A stretch of DNA of 64,000 nt from Planctomycetota bacterium (GCA_016209685.1 JACQVQ010000013.1:38341-102340); one strand, 5' to 3'. Positions 41,810 to 50,778 are shown, counted from the stretch's first letter. The notes: generated by a model not told the origin, from the sequence alone. A program made the numbers and translations.

Positions 41810-42253
41810 ATGGCCGAGACTTCAGTAAAACTCGACAGACTGCCTCCAGGGGTAGCAATTCCCAATCACCTCCAAACACGTTACGATCCCCAAAATAGAC
41901 TCTTGATTATTAGTGATGCCATGTCAGAACAAGAATTAGACGAACTATTAGTATTATCTAAGGAGCAAGCCTATAGAGATGCCGTAAAGGCACTTTTTTG
42001 GAAGTCCAGGATAGAAAAATTAAAAGAAGAACTTAGAGAGCACGTAATAGGCAATGGGTTCAACCCCGAGAGTGTGACCTATAAACAAGGTCCACCTCCT
42101 AATAGGGTAGTCTATTGCCTATACTTTGATGTCATCCAAAGAACTCGATACATAAGTGGTAATTATCTTACTACAGACAACGACTGGGTAAGGCAACGTG
42201 GTGATAAGGAATATATGCTGGATGCAAGCTTAGAACTAGCGGAGGATGATTAA
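41810..42253 (+). CDS. hypothetical protein sharing a module with the upstream phosphoesterase
   Basis: A 147-residue protein of no recognised family. Residues about 7-68 (KLDRLPPGVAIPNHL, then RYDPQNRLLIISDAM and LSKEQAYRDAVKALF) align with the middle of the phosphoesterase, so this is a shared module, perhaps an adaptor or interaction domain. The C-terminal half has NRVVYCLYFDVIQRTRY. No signal peptide was seen. It lies 30 nt after the phosphoesterase and is probably co-transcribed. Confidence 0.6.
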   Translation: MAETSVKLDRLPPGVAIPNHLQTRYDPQNRLLIISDAMSEQELDELLVLSKEQAYRDAVKALFWKSRIEKLKEELREHVIGNGFNPESVTYKQGPPPNRVVYCLYFDVIQRTRYISGNYLTTDNDWVRQRGDKEYMLDASLELAEDD

Positions 42254-42291
42254 TTAAGGGCACATACCTAAAGGCAGGATTCAGCCTTTAA

Positions 42292-42422
42292 GCAACCTTA
42301 ACCGTATTATCGTATAAAAAGAGGCAAGAAGAGGCTGTTACGAGGCTTAATGAAAGGTTACAGGAGTTGAAAGGGGCTGAAGATTCTACTCCTATTTCTG
42401 TCTCCGGGAGGGGTCAAAAATG
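42292..42422 (+). pseudogene. coding-like 3' remnant before the TAT-signal gene
   Basis: The frame from 42292 encodes YKKRQEEAVTRLNERLQELK and then GAEDSTPISVSGRGQK, stopping at a TGA (42420-42422) that overlaps the next ATG (ATGA). No start codon and no upstream continuation exist, because the preceding in-frame triplet is a stop. It may be the last part of a deleted gene that was coupled to the next one. Confidence 0.4.
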
Positions 42423-43103
42423 AAACTCACCAGAAGACAATCCATTAAGGCCATTGCCTCTGTACTCGGCTCGCCTTTCCTCTTAAGAGGTGGTGAGGTC
42501 CTGGCCGCAGATAAGTTTATGTTCAGCGAGACGCTGACCGGCCGCGTCTGCGATGGAATCTATGACTTTGAAAGGGGCTTTGAAATAGCCGAAAAAAAGG
42601 GTACTGGTAAGATAGGTTATGAGGGGTCCATAGTCATTGACGACCTTGGTGCGTTTAAAGACGACCAAATACACAGGGCAAGGTTTGAAGGGAAGGTTAT
42701 CTACAATGGAGAGAAATCCGAAATAGATATGGGTAAGGTTAAATTCCTTGTCCCTGCAGACAATCCTGAATGGAAGTCAAGACGTCTAATATATTTACTG
42801 CCCTTTTCCAGTAAAGGGGTGAACTATGTGTTGAGCGGCTACAAAGACATAAGGCTATTAGAACTTAATGCTCCGAAGGCGATGAAAGCCTGGACCACCC
42901 TTTACACACATCTTCATACGGGGACTTTAGAAGGTTCGTTGGAAAGTCCTGTACTAGGCCCTATGTTAGGGGCAGGAATAATGAAGTTTCATATGGAAAA
43001 CATCGTAGACTTATTAGAATCCTGCAAGCCAAAGTTCCCTGAAGGACTAGAGTTCCTTTGTTTTATCTTCGGTGAGACTTTTAGGGAACTCTTGGAATCA
43101 TAA
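42420..43103 (+). CDS. twin-arginine-signal protein, GMC-oxidoreductase partner
   Basis: A 227-residue protein with a likely Tat signal (TRRQSIKAIA, cleavage after VLAA near residue 30). The mature part (FSETLTGRVCDGIYDFERGFE, then IDDLGAFKDD, FSSKGVNYVLSGYK) resembles a domain usually found N-terminal to or beside cholesterol-oxidase-like GMC enzymes. Its start overlaps the stop of a remnant frame. The GMC oxidoreductase follows 26 nt later. As in the gluconate dehydrogenase system, a Tat subunit may carry a signal-less GMC partner out of the cytoplasm; that is inference. Confidence 0.65.
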   Translation: MKLTRRQSIKAIASVLGSPFLLRGGEVLAADKFMFSETLTGRVCDGIYDFERGFEIAEKKGTGKIGYEGSIVIDDLGAFKDDQIHRARFEGKVIYNGEKSEIDMGKVKFLVPADNPEWKSRRLIYLLPFSSKGVNYVLSGYKDIRLLELNAPKAMKAWTTLYTHLHTGTLEGSLESPVLGPMLGAGIMKFHMENIVDLLESCKPKFPEGLEFLCFIFGETFRELLES

Positions 43104-43129
43104 AGGGACAAACCCAGGGAGATACGAAT

Positions 43130-44854
43130 ATGATGAACGAATACGATGCGGTAATTATTGGTTCAGGGTTTGGAGGGGCCGTAACCGCCTATAAATTAGC
43201 AATGAAGGGACACAGGGTTTGTATCCTTGAGCGGGGACCGCAGTGGACGGGGGAATACTTTCCCGGGAGTGCAGAAAAAGATGTTTACGAGAACGTTCAA
43301 GAAATAATCAGTGCCTCCCAGCTCATCAAGATGGGAGAGTCGCTGGGGGTAAGAGAAGAACTTAGAAGACTGATTCCCTGGCCTCCGATGGATGAGCTAA
43401 ATGAGGAGCTAAAGAAGCTAAAGAAGCTACTATATGAGCCCCCCCTCTGGGAGTACAGGTGGCTAAAAAAGATGGACGTCCTAACTGCCAATGGGGTGGG
43501 CGGAGGCTCACTGATTTATGCCAATGTACTGTGCAGGGCACACAAAGAGGCATTTCAGGACTGGCCCCAGGGTATGGATTGGGCCTCGGAGTTGGAAAGA
43601 CATTACGATGAGGTAGAAGGGGAGATAGGCACCAATATCGGAATAGGCCATGATAAATCCAGGGCCCTGGAAATCGCCTCAAAAAACAGCGGAAAGGGGC
43701 AATGGAAATCCATGAACCTTGCTATACAAAAACTTCATGACCGTGTGAACGGAGGGCTAGATTGTGCCATTTGTCACCCCAATAGGAAAGAAGAGGAGCT
43801 TAAGGATGCGAGGGCTAAAGCATGTGAGAAAGAAAAAGAAGAAGGCTTATGCATGTCCTGCGGTCGCTGTGTCCTGGGCTGTAAGAGGCTTAATAAGCGC
43901 ACCCTGGACCTGAACTACATAAGAAGGGCGGTACGGGAGAAAGGGGCACATCTCTATCCAAACCATGAAGTCACCGGAATAAAGCCCCTGGATAATGGTT
44001 ACCTAATCCTCTGTGACGAGCAAGAAAGGGCCTTTAAGGCTAAGACGGTGGTGATAGCCGCCGGGACCTTAGGTTCAACCAAGCTCCTGCTTAGATGCAA
44101 AAAGGAGGGGACCCTGCCCAATTTGAGTGATAAAACCTTGGGCACTAAATTTTCGGGAAACGGTGATTTTCAGGGCTTCGCTTACAATTGCAATATCCCT
44201 GTTAATAGTTCCATAGGCCCCACCATTACCTCAGGAATAGATTTTAACCCTAAGACCATTATGGTAGAAGAAGGGGGCATTCCAGACGTCCTGGCACCAC
44301 TTGCCCAGGCCTTTATCCCTCCATTTGGGGTGCTGGAGCGATTAATGTCGCTTGAATTTACGGATTTCATAAATCTAATCATGGGCCAAGAGAGACTGGA
44401 GTTCAAGGAGGAAGCCGTCACCAAGAAATCCATTATGTTCCTCTGCATGGGAAGGGATGGGGCCTATGGAAAGATTAGATTAAGTGGGGACGATATAGAT
44501 GTTGACTGGGATGAGGAAGGATTGGAAAAACTGGAGGCATTTATCGGAGGCCTAGAAACGGAGTTACGAGACCTGACGGCTGGTATAGGTGGGACCTATT
44601 TCCCTAACCCTTTGTGGAGGAACCCTCTGTGGGATAAGGGGAAACTTGTAACAGTTCACCCATTAGGTGGATGCCCTATGGGGTTAAACGAGAAAGAGGG
44701 GGTGGTAAAGCCCAATGGAGAGGTTTTTGGCCATGATAATTTGTATGTGGCCGACGGCTCCATAATCCCGGCCGCCTTAGGGGTAAACCCTTCCCTCACT
44801 ATAGCGGCCCTGGCCAACAGGATTGCAGAGAATATCCCCGCAAAGACTTTTTAA
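43130..44854 (+). CDS. GMC family FAD-dependent oxidoreductase (cholesterol-oxidase-like)
   Basis: A 574-residue flavoenzyme. The N-terminal dinucleotide fold is AVIIGSGFGGAVTAYKLA, with the C-terminal GMC signature HPLGGCPMG and ADGSIIPAALGVNPSLTIAAL. A Cys-rich insertion holds CAICH (about 212-216) and CMSCGRCVLGC (about 243-253). The latter is a usual feature of this subfamily. The CxxCH is haem-like, but the protein has no signal peptide, so haem attachment is doubtful. It ends the cassette between V-ATPase K and E. The substrate is unknown; oxidation of an alcohol on a lipid is typical of the family. Confidence 0.85.
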   Translation: MMNEYDAVIIGSGFGGAVTAYKLAMKGHRVCILERGPQWTGEYFPGSAEKDVYENVQEIISASQLIKMGESLGVREELRRLIPWPPMDELNEELKKLKKLLYEPPLWEYRWLKKMDVLTANGVGGGSLIYANVLCRAHKEAFQDWPQGMDWASELERHYDEVEGEIGTNIGIGHDKSRALEIASKNSGKGQWKSMNLAIQKLHDRVNGGLDCAICHPNRKEEELKDARAKACEKEKEEGLCMSCGRCVLGCKRLNKRTLDLNYIRRAVREKGAHLYPNHEVTGIKPLDNGYLILCDEQERAFKAKTVVIAAGTLGSTKLLLRCKKEGTLPNLSDKTLGTKFSGNGDFQGFAYNCNIPVNSSIGPTITSGIDFNPKTIMVEEGGIPDVLAPLAQAFIPPFGVLERLMSLEFTDFINLIMGQERLEFKEEAVTKKSIMFLCMGRDGAYGKIRLSGDDIDVDWDEEGLEKLEAFIGGLETELRDLTAGIGGTYFPNPLWRNPLWDKGKLVTVHPLGGCPMGLNEKEGVVKPNGEVFGHDNLYVADGSIIPAALGVNPSLTIAALANRIAENIPAKTF

Positions 44855-44945
44855 GGTTACAGATATTGAGTACAACTTTACACATATCTATATCTCGTAC
44901 TGCCTACTTTTTTAGTAACCGCGTACCAAACGGAGCGAGGGAATC

Positions 44946-45563
44946 ATGACCCTGGGGCGTATCAAGGCCCATATCCTTGAGCAGGCAAAGACTGAGGCCG
45001 AGAGGCTGATTGAAGGGACCAAAGAGGGCCTCAAACTCAAACTCTCCAGGGCCAGGGCCTCTTTAAGGGGGGAGATGGAGGGGAGATTGGCCGCCCTGGA
45101 CCAGAAACTGCAAGAGGAAAACGCCTTTGCCCTCTCAAAACTACGGGCACAAAACCACCTGAAACTCCTTGAGCTCAAAAACCAGATAGTGGAAGGCCTC
45201 TTCCATCGGGTACTTGAACACCTGTTGGCCCTGCCTACCCAGGAGTATCTGGAGCTCCTGGAAGGCTGGCTAAACAGGTTAGACCTTAAGGAGCGGGCTT
45301 ACCTGAGGCTCTCACCTGAAGATACGAACCGCATAGGAGAGGAGTTGGTAAATAGAATAAATTCCTCCAGGAAGGCAGGAGCGCCGCCGGGCGTCTCCAC
45401 TGAGGTACTATTCCTTGATACGGACACAGCCCCCATCAAAGGGGGTTTTATACTCAGGACAAGGAAATTTGAGATAGACCATAGCGTGGAGACCTTTTTG
45501 AAACAACTGAAAGAGGATTTGACCCCGAAGCTGGCAGAAGAGCTTTTTGGTGGTAATCAGTAG
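44946..45563 (+). CDS. ntpE: V/A-type ATP synthase subunit E (peripheral stalk)
   Basis: A 205-residue protein. The N-terminal half is a charged coiled coil (HILEQAKTEAERLIEGTKEGLK, about 8-90) and the C-terminal half a globular domain (EVLFLDTDTAPIKGGFILR, then IDHSVETFLKQLKEDL), which fits subunit E. It has GAGGGA before the ATG at 44946. It resumes the V-ATPase gene order after the phosphoesterase/GMC cassette. It is followed by a gap with GCAGTAATC-type repeats (45558-45622). Confidence 0.88.
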   Translation: MTLGRIKAHILEQAKTEAERLIEGTKEGLKLKLSRARASLRGEMEGRLAALDQKLQEENAFALSKLRAQNHLKLLELKNQIVEGLFHRVLEHLLALPTQEYLELLEGWLNRLDLKERAYLRLSPEDTNRIGEELVNRINSSRKAGAPPGVSTEVLFLDTDTAPIKGGFILRTRKFEIDHSVETFLKQLKEDLTPKLAEELFGGNQ

Positions 45564-45622
45564 TCAGCAGGTCAGCAATCAGCAAGATTGCTGATAGCTG
45601 ATTACTGATTGCTGATTACTGT
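45558..45622. repeat. CAGTAATCAGC hairpin repeats
   Basis: An alternating CAGTAGTCAGC, CAGCAATCAGC and GATTGCTGAT palindromic tract between ntpE and ntpC. A related tract is translated in ntpC at 46070-46104, and one follows mazG at 3663. Confidence 0.7.
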
Positions 45623-45634
45623 TTTAAGGAGCCT

Positions 45635-46582
45635 ATGAAGACGTTTCTCACCCTATCCGAGAGAGGTATAGACCCCCACTCATGGTGCTTCCTCTCAGGT
45701 AGGATATGTGTCCTGGAGAACAACTTCCTGAGAAGAGATTCCTTTGAACGTCTCCTCCTGCTGGAAGGACCTGTAGGGGCACAGCATGCTGTGCCCCTAC
45801 TAACCTCCCTCAAGGAGTCGCCCCTGAGGGATGACTTTCTCACACCGGAAGACGTGCTAAACTTTGAGGAAATCCTCCAGCGCCGTTTCTTCCGCCTCCT
45901 CCAGGAAGTGAAGGAACTCTCACCCACACTGGCGGTGTGGGAACTCCTCCAGACCAGATACGACCTCATTAATCTAAAAAACTTCCTGAAAGAGAGATTA
46001 TTTGGCCTCAGCCGTCCCGCCCCCTTCCCAAGCCCTTATACTGATGAGACCTGGGAGGCCCGCTGGAATACAGTAAGCAGTAAGGAGTATGCAGTAGGCA
46101 GTAGCTACCCACTATACCAGACGGCCCTAAAGAACCTGAAAGAACACCTTGAGGAAGTTTCAAAGAACCCTGGCCTCATCGACCTAATCCTGGACGGGGC
46201 CTATCTCTCCTCCCTCCCCCAGCTGGCAGAAAGGACTGCCTCCCAGTTCATCATGAATTACCACCTTGAATATCAAAAACTTATGGGTATCCTGTTCTCA
46301 TGGAGGGCCGGTACAAAAGGTTTGTCAGGATACATCCCCAAGCAAATAGTAAGTAGGGGCGGGGTAACCCCGCCCCTACACGGATATGAGAAGACAATAG
46401 AAGATACCCTCATGGAGAGACTGGAGGCCGCCAGATTATTTGTCTTCGGGCCTGAGAGGGTATTCGGATACCTCAAAGGGCTGGAGACCGAGACCCTTAA
46501 CCTGAGGTTGGCCATCGGAGGAAGGCTACAGGGTATACCCTCAGAGGACATCAACCGGAGACTGCGTAAGGGTTATGTCTAA
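45635..46582 (+). CDS. ntpC: V/A-type ATP synthase subunit C (d-like)
   Basis: A 315-residue central-stalk base subunit of V/A ATPases, the usual length for the family. Three repeats are translated in frame. A GTAGGGGC palindrome at 45773-45800 gives VGAQHAVPL (residues 47-56), a GCAGTA tract at 46070-46104 gives SSKEYAVGSS, and a palindrome at 46353-46379 gives RGGVTPPL (about 240-249). The remaining sequence, DFLTPEDVLNFEEILQRRFF and YDLINLKNFLK, is family-like. It overlaps subunit F by 8 nt. Confidence 0.87.
   Translation: MKTFLTLSERGIDPHSWCFLSGRICVLENNFLRRDSFERLLLLEGPVGAQHAVPLLTSLKESPLRDDFLTPEDVLNFEEILQRRFFRLLQEVKELSPTLAVWELLQTRYDLINLKNFLKERLFGLSRPAPFPSPYTDETWEARWNTVSSKEYAVGSSYPLYQTALKNLKEHLEEVSKNPGLIDLILDGAYLSSLPQLAERTASQFIMNYHLEYQKLMGILFSWRAGTKGLSGYIPKQIVSRGGVTPPLHGYEKTIEDTLMERLEAARLFVFGPERVFGYLKGLETETLNLRLAIGGRLQGIPSEDINRRLRKGYV
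45773..45800. repeat. GTAGGGGC palindrome translated in ntpC
   Basis: 28-nt perfect palindrome with core ACAGCATGCTGT, read as VGAQHAVPL. Confidence 0.9.
46353..46379. repeat. GTAGGGGC palindrome translated in ntpC (second)
   Basis: 27-nt palindrome with core GGGTAACCC, identical to the intergenic copy at 8674-8700, read as RGGVTPPL. Confidence 0.9.
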
Positions 46583-46922
46583 TGTCGTAGCCATAGGGCA
46601 CAGAGATGACATCCTCCCCTTCGGGGTATGGGGGATCCGGCTTATGCCTATCGCCTCTGCCCATGAGCTTATACCTGCCCTTGACAGGGCAGTACAGGCC
46701 TGTCCTGAGCGAAGCGAAGGAACTACCCCGTCCCTCATAATCGTTAGTGAGGCCGTAGTAGTGGCAGGTGTCCTCAGTCCTTACATGGCCAGGAGTCACA
46801 TCCCTATACTCGTATTACCCACCCATCGGGGAAGCTGCGGTACGGGTATCAGCGAGACGGCGGCCCTAATCAAGACGGCCATCGGGATAGACATACTGGA
46901 GGGAATTACCGGAGGATTGTAA
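46575..46922 (+). CDS. ntpF: V/A-type ATP synthase subunit F
   Basis: A 115-residue central-stalk subunit beginning VVAIGHRDDILPFGVWGI with a Rossmann-like fold. Residues 42-49 (ACPERSEG) come from a GCCTGTCCTGAGCGAAGCGAAGG repeat (46698-46720), whose family also occurs in mobA and between genes. The C-terminal segment TALIKTAIGIDILEG is typical. Its start lies inside the end of subunit C. The AT-rich repeat at 46924-46976 lies directly after its stop. Confidence 0.88.
   Translation: MSNVVAIGHRDDILPFGVWGIRLMPIASAHELIPALDRAVQACPERSEGTTPSLIIVSEAVVVAGVLSPYMARSHIPILVLPTHRGSCGTGISETAALIKTAIGIDILEGITGGL
46698..46720. repeat. GAGCGAAGCGAAGG repeat translated in ntpF
   Basis: GCCTGTCCTGAGCGAAGC then GAAGG, read ACPERSEG. 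A similar repeat on the other strand lies in mobA (54512-54533) and in the hairpin at 25244-25318. Confidence 0.75.
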
Positions 46923-46923
46923 A

Positions 46924-46976
46924 ATGAAGATTGGAAATCTTAAATTTAAAATTTTCAATTTCCAATTTTCAATCTC
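46924..46976. repeat. AT-rich TTTAAATT repeat before ntpA
   Basis: Units GATTGGAAATC, AAATTTAAAATTTTC and AATTTTCAATC. It lies between subunits F and A, pushing the A start 75 nt away. Confidence 0.75.
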
Positions 46977-47050
46977 AAAGCCGCCCCTTACCACCAAGTG
47001 GTTACTCTTGCAGTGTAAAAGTCAGAAATTTATCATGCCCGGATAACGAC

Positions 47051-48871
47051 ATGACTGAAGGTACAACCAAGTCTGAAGGGGTAATTACAAGGGTAGCCGG
47101 CCCCCTCGTGGTAGCCAATGGCCTGGCGGGGACAAAGATATTTGATATGGTCCGGGTAGGCCTCCTGAGACTCCTGGGGGAGGTCATAGAAATTCGTGGG
47201 GCGAACTATTCCATACAGGTCTACGAGGAGACGGAAGGGATAGGCCCTGGACAGCCCGTCTATCCCTCAGGCGAACCCCTGAGCGTGGAACTGGGCCCAG
47301 GGCTCATCGGCGCCATCTTTGACGGTATCCAGAGGCCACTGGATGTAATCAATGCCCGCATGGGACCCTATATAGTCAAGGGGGCAGGGTATCCGCCCCT
47401 ATCCAGGGACAAAAAATGGCACTTCCAGCCCACCGCAAAGGAGGGGGACAGGGTAGCTCCGGGCGACGTCCTCGGTACGGTCAGGGAGTCTCCCCTGGTA
47501 GAGCACAGGGTCATGGTGCCCCTCGGGGTGGAGGGGGAGTTGACTTACATTGAGGAAAAGGAGGCTACCCTGGAGGAGGTCATCGCAAGGATAGCTGGTA
47601 GGGGCGAGCCGGCGGGTCTCCCCTACGAAGTCACCCTCCTACAGCGATGGCCGGTAAGACAACCCAGGCCAACACACAAGAAACTCCCACCCGATGAACC
47701 CCTCGTAACGGGGCAGAGGATACTTGACACCCTGTTCCCGGTAGTAAAGGGAGGTACTGCCTGCGTACCAGGGCCTTTCGGGAGCGGTAAGACGGTGATT
47801 CAACAACAACTGGCCAAGTGGGCGGATGCCGATATTATCGTCTACGTGGGCTGTGGAGAGAGGGGCAACGAGATGGCCGACGTCCTCTTATCCTTCCCCG
47901 AACTAAAAGACCCCAGGAGCGGGCGTCCCTTGATGGAGAGGACGGTCCTTGTGGCCAACACCTCTAACATGCCCGTGGCGGCCAGGGAGGCCTCCATATT
48001 TACGGGCATCACCATAGCAGAGTACTACCGGGACATGGGCTACCATGTGGCCCTCATGGCTGATTCAACCAGCCGCTGGGCAGAAGCCATGAGAGAAATC
48101 TCGGGGCGTCTTGAAGAGATGCCCGGAGAGGAGGGATTCCCCCCCTATCTGGGCAGCCGCCTCGCCACCTTCTATGAGAGGGCAGGGAGCATCCTCTGTC
48201 TGGGCTCCGAGGGTCGTAAAGGGACACTGAGCGTCATCGGTTCGGTCTCCCCGCCCGGCGGGGACCTCTCTGAGCCAGTCACCCAGGCCACCTTGCGGGT
48301 AGTCAAGGTCTTCTGGAGCCTGGACGACAGGCTGGCCTCCCAGAGGCACTTCCCTGCGGTAAACTGGCTTACCAGTTATTCCCTCTATCAGCCCGTGGTG
48401 GACGAGTACGCCGGGAAGAGGATTGCCGCAGGATGGAGGGAGAACCGCAGAGAGGCCCTCAGGATACTGCAGAGGGAATCGGAACTGGAGGAACTGGTAA
48501 GGTTGGTGGGCATAGAGGCCCTCTCTCCCGAAGACAGGCTCATTATGGAAGTGGCCAGGATGATTAGGGAAGACTTCCTGCACCAGAACGCCTATCATGA
48601 GGTGGACACCTATACGCCCATGGAAAAACAGTACTCCCTCCTGGAGGTCGTCCTTAGATTTTACACCCAGGCCCAGGAGGCCTTGCGCCGCGGAATAGAA
48701 CTAGACAGGCTAATTGACCTCCCCGTGAGGGAAGAGATAGCCAAACTCAGGTATATCCCCGTTGCCCAGAAAGAGGTCTTTCAGCGGGTAGTGAGCCAGA
48801 TTGACGAGGGACTATCTATCCTTGAGCAAAGGAACAGGAAACAGGAGACAGGAAACAGGGAACAGGGATGA
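47051..48871 (+). CDS. ntpA: V/A-type ATP synthase catalytic subunit A
   Basis: A 606-residue catalytic subunit, the usual length plus a tail. Walker A is GPFGSGKT (about residue 244), followed by the family's [15 protein letters not shown] and [18 protein letters not shown]. The real start is ATG 47051 ([18 protein letters not shown]); the 40 codons upstream in frame are repeat-derived. The last 12 residues ([11 protein letters not shown]) come from an ACAGG tract (48831-48867) that ends in ATGA, the TGA stop overlapping the IVP gene. It is an ATP-hydrolysing or -synthesising subunit of the membrane rotary enzyme. Confidence 0.96.
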   Translation: MTEGTTKSEGVITRVAGPLVVANGLAGTKIFDMVRVGLLRLLGEVIEIRGANYSIQVYEETEGIGPGQPVYPSGEPLSVELGPGLIGAIFDGIQRPLDVINARMGPYIVKGAGYPPLSRDKKWHFQPTAKEGDRVAPGDVLGTVRESPLVEHRVMVPLGVEGELTYIEEKEATLEEVIARIAGRGEPAGLPYEVTLLQRWPVRQPRPTHKKLPPDEPLVTGQRILDTLFPVVKGGTACVPGPFGSGKTVIQQQLAKWADADIIVYVGCGERGNEMADVLLSFPELKDPRSGRPLMERTVLVANTSNMPVAAREASIFTGITIAEYYRDMGYHVALMADSTSRWAEAMREISGRLEEMPGEEGFPPYLGSRLATFYERAGSILCLGSEGRKGTLSVIGSVSPPGGDLSEPVTQATLRVVKVFWSLDDRLASQRHFPAVNWLTSYSLYQPVVDEYAGKRIAAGWRENRREALRILQRESELEELVRLVGIEALSPEDRLIMEVARMIREDFLHQNAYHEVDTYTPMEKQYSLLEVVLRFYTQAQEALRRGIELDRLIDLPVREEIAKLRYIPVAQKEVFQRVVSQIDEGLSILEQRNRKQETGNREQG

Positions 48872-49266
48872 AAAGAGTGCAAAGGTTTGAAGACTTGGAA
48901 GTTTGGCAAAAGGCCCATCGGCTTGTCCTGGAGATCTATAAAGTTACAACTAATTTCCCTGTTGAAGAACGATTTGGTCTCATATCTCAAATGAGACGGA
49001 CAGCAGTTTCTGTCCCAGCTAATATTGCTGAAGGCTACAAAAAGAGGTCTTTAAGAGATAAGGCAAACTTTTATAACATAGCCCAAGGTTCCCTTGAAGA
49101 ACTCAGATATTATCTGATATTGTCAGGGGATTTAGGATATTTGAAAAATAACTACGAATTGCTTGGCTCAACAGATGAGGTAGGGAGAATGCTCTATGGG
49201 CTTGCTACTTCAGTCTCAAAATAACCTGTTTCTTGTTTTACCTGTCCCCTGTTTCCTGTTACCTGT
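48831..49266. repeat. inverted ACAGG tracts bracketing the IVP gene
   Basis: AACAGG-rich tract (48831-48867) before and CCTGTTT-rich tract (49225-49266) after the gene at 48868-49224. They are complementary, so the gene sits between inverted repeats. Confidence 0.75.
48868..49224 (+). CDS. four-helix-bundle protein (23S rRNA intervening-sequence/S23 type)
   Basis: A 118-residue protein of the IVP/S23 family. Signatures are [32 protein letters not shown] and [14 protein letters not shown], typical of proteins first found in intervening sequences of 23S rRNA. It has no known enzymatic motif; some relatives help reverse transcriptases of diversity-generating elements. It is coupled to subunit A by ATGA and bracketed by inverted ACAGG tracts, so it looks inserted into the A-B junction. 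No nearby rRNA or reverse transcriptase is seen. Confidence 0.85.
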   Translation: MKRVQRFEDLEVWQKAHRLVLEIYKVTTNFPVEERFGLISQMRRTAVSVPANIAEGYKKRSLRDKANFYNIAQGSLEELRYYLILSGDLGYLKNNYELLGSTDEVGRMLYGLATSVSK

Positions 49267-49295
49267 ATCTTTCTACGCAACGGAGGAGAGCCCGA

Positions 49296-50726
49296 TTGAC
49301 CTTTAGAGAATACCTTACCGTAAAGGACGTGTTCGGCATAAAGGACGTCTTTGGCCCTCTCATGATTGTGGAAGGGGTAGAGGGGGTTACCTACGGGGAG
49401 TTGACCGAGGTAAGACTACCGACGGGGGACATACGCCGGGGCAGGGTGCTGGAGATATCTGATTCCGCCGTGCTGGTACAGGTCTTTGAGGGTACCCTGG
49501 GCATCGGGAGGGACAACGTCAGGGTCAGATTCCTGGGGAAGGGGCAGGAGATACAGGTCTCCAGAGACATGCTTGGCCGGGTCTTTGACGGAGAAGGGCG
49601 GGTGGCCGACGGGGGACCACCCCTAATCCCAGAAAAGAGACTCAACATAAACGGCAGCCCCATTAACCCGTGTGCGAGGGATTACCCCAACGAATTTATC
49701 CAGACAGGCATATCTACCATAGACGGGCTTAATACCCTGGTAAGGGGGCAGAAGCTCCCCATCTTCTCAGGTGCCGGCCTGCCCCATGCGAGACTTGCCG
49801 CCCAGATAGCCCGCCAGGCCCGCCTCCTCTCTACTGGACAGGAGCAGGTGTCTAGTGGTACCGATGCCTTTGCCGTGGTCTTTGCCGCTATGGGCATCAC
49901 CTTTGAGGAGGCTGATTACTTCATCTCTGAATTCCGCCGGACCGGCGCCATGGAGAGGGCCGTAGTATTTGTTAACCTGGCAGAAGACCCCCCGATAGAA
50001 CGCCTGGCCGTCCCCAGGATGGCCCTTACTGCGGCCGAGTATCTGGCCTTTGAACTGGACATGCACGTCCTGGTAATCCTTACGGACATGACCAACTACA
50101 GTGAGGCCCTTAGAGAGGTCTCCGCCGCCAGGAGGGAGGTCCCCGGCAGGAGGGGTTACCCGGGTTACCTCTATACTGACCTGGCCACTATCTATGAGAG
50201 GGCCGGCCGCCTGAAGGGCAAAAAGGGTTCCATCACCCAGATACCTATCCTCACCATGCCAGAAGACGACAAGACGCACCCCGTCCCTGACCTCACGGGA
50301 TACATCACCGAAGGCCAGCTAATCCTCAGCCGCACCCTCTACAATCAGGGGGTATCGCCACCGGTGGACATCCTGCCCTCCCTCTCACGACTGAAGGATA
50401 AGGGGATAGGCAGAGGCAAGACCAGGGAGGACCATGCGGACGTATCTAATCAATTGTATGCCGCCTATGCCCGAGGTAAGAATGCCAAAGAGCTGGCCGT
50501 CATCCTGGGAGAGGGCGCCCTCAGCCCTGCGGACCGCCTCTATGTGGAATTCTCGGAACGGTTTGATAAGGAGTTCGTCCAGCAGGGGGAGGGAGAAAAC
50601 AGGGGCATAGAGGAGACCTTGGATATAGGCTGGAGACTACTGAGCATACTCCCCAAAAAGGAACTCAAGAGGGTTCGTCCGGAATATCTGGATAAATATT
50701 ACAAACGGGGAGTTGAAGGAATCTAA
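49296..50726 (+). CDS. ntpB: V/A-type ATP synthase subunit B (regulatory nucleotide-binding)
   Basis: A 476-residue regulatory subunit. It starts at TTG 49296 ([14 protein letters not shown]), which follows GGAGGAG by 7 nt; the earlier ATG at 49233 lies in repeat sequence. A short duplication near the N-terminus reads [13 protein letters not shown]. Family features are [18 protein letters not shown] (degenerate Walker A), [23 protein letters not shown] and [13 protein letters not shown]. It is followed by an AT-rich repeat (50727-50776) and then subunit D. Confidence 0.95.
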   Translation: MTFREYLTVKDVFGIKDVFGPLMIVEGVEGVTYGELTEVRLPTGDIRRGRVLEISDSAVLVQVFEGTLGIGRDNVRVRFLGKGQEIQVSRDMLGRVFDGEGRVADGGPPLIPEKRLNINGSPINPCARDYPNEFIQTGISTIDGLNTLVRGQKLPIFSGAGLPHARLAAQIARQARLLSTGQEQVSSGTDAFAVVFAAMGITFEEADYFISEFRRTGAMERAVVFVNLAEDPPIERLAVPRMALTAAEYLAFELDMHVLVILTDMTNYSEALREVSAARREVPGRRGYPGYLYTDLATIYERAGRLKGKKGSITQIPILTMPEDDKTHPVPDLTGYITEGQLILSRTLYNQGVSPPVDILPSLSRLKDKGIGRGKTREDHADVSNQLYAAYARGKNAKELAVILGEGALSPADRLYVEFSERFDKEFVQQGEGENRGIEETLDIGWRLLSILPKKELKRVRPEYLDKYYKRGVEGI

Positions 50727-50776
50727 GATTGGAAATTTTAAATTTAAAATTTTCAATTTCCATTTTACAATTTCCG
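50727..50776. repeat. AT-rich TTTAAATT repeat before ntpD
   Basis: GATTGGAAATTTTAAATTT then AAAATTTTCAATTTCC, lying between subunits B and D and ending 3 nt before the D start, so it takes the place of a Shine-Dalgarno site. Confidence 0.75.
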
Positions 50777-50778
50777 AA

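Noticed and set aside
46931..47050. Forty-codon N-terminal extension of V-ATPase subunit A
   Set aside because: It is encoded by the AT-rich repeat and does not resemble the family; the ATG at 47051 begins the conserved sequence.
49233..49295. Upstream ATG for V-ATPase subunit B
   Set aside because: It lies in CCTGTTTCC repeats; the TTG at 49296 with GGAGGAG fits the family better.
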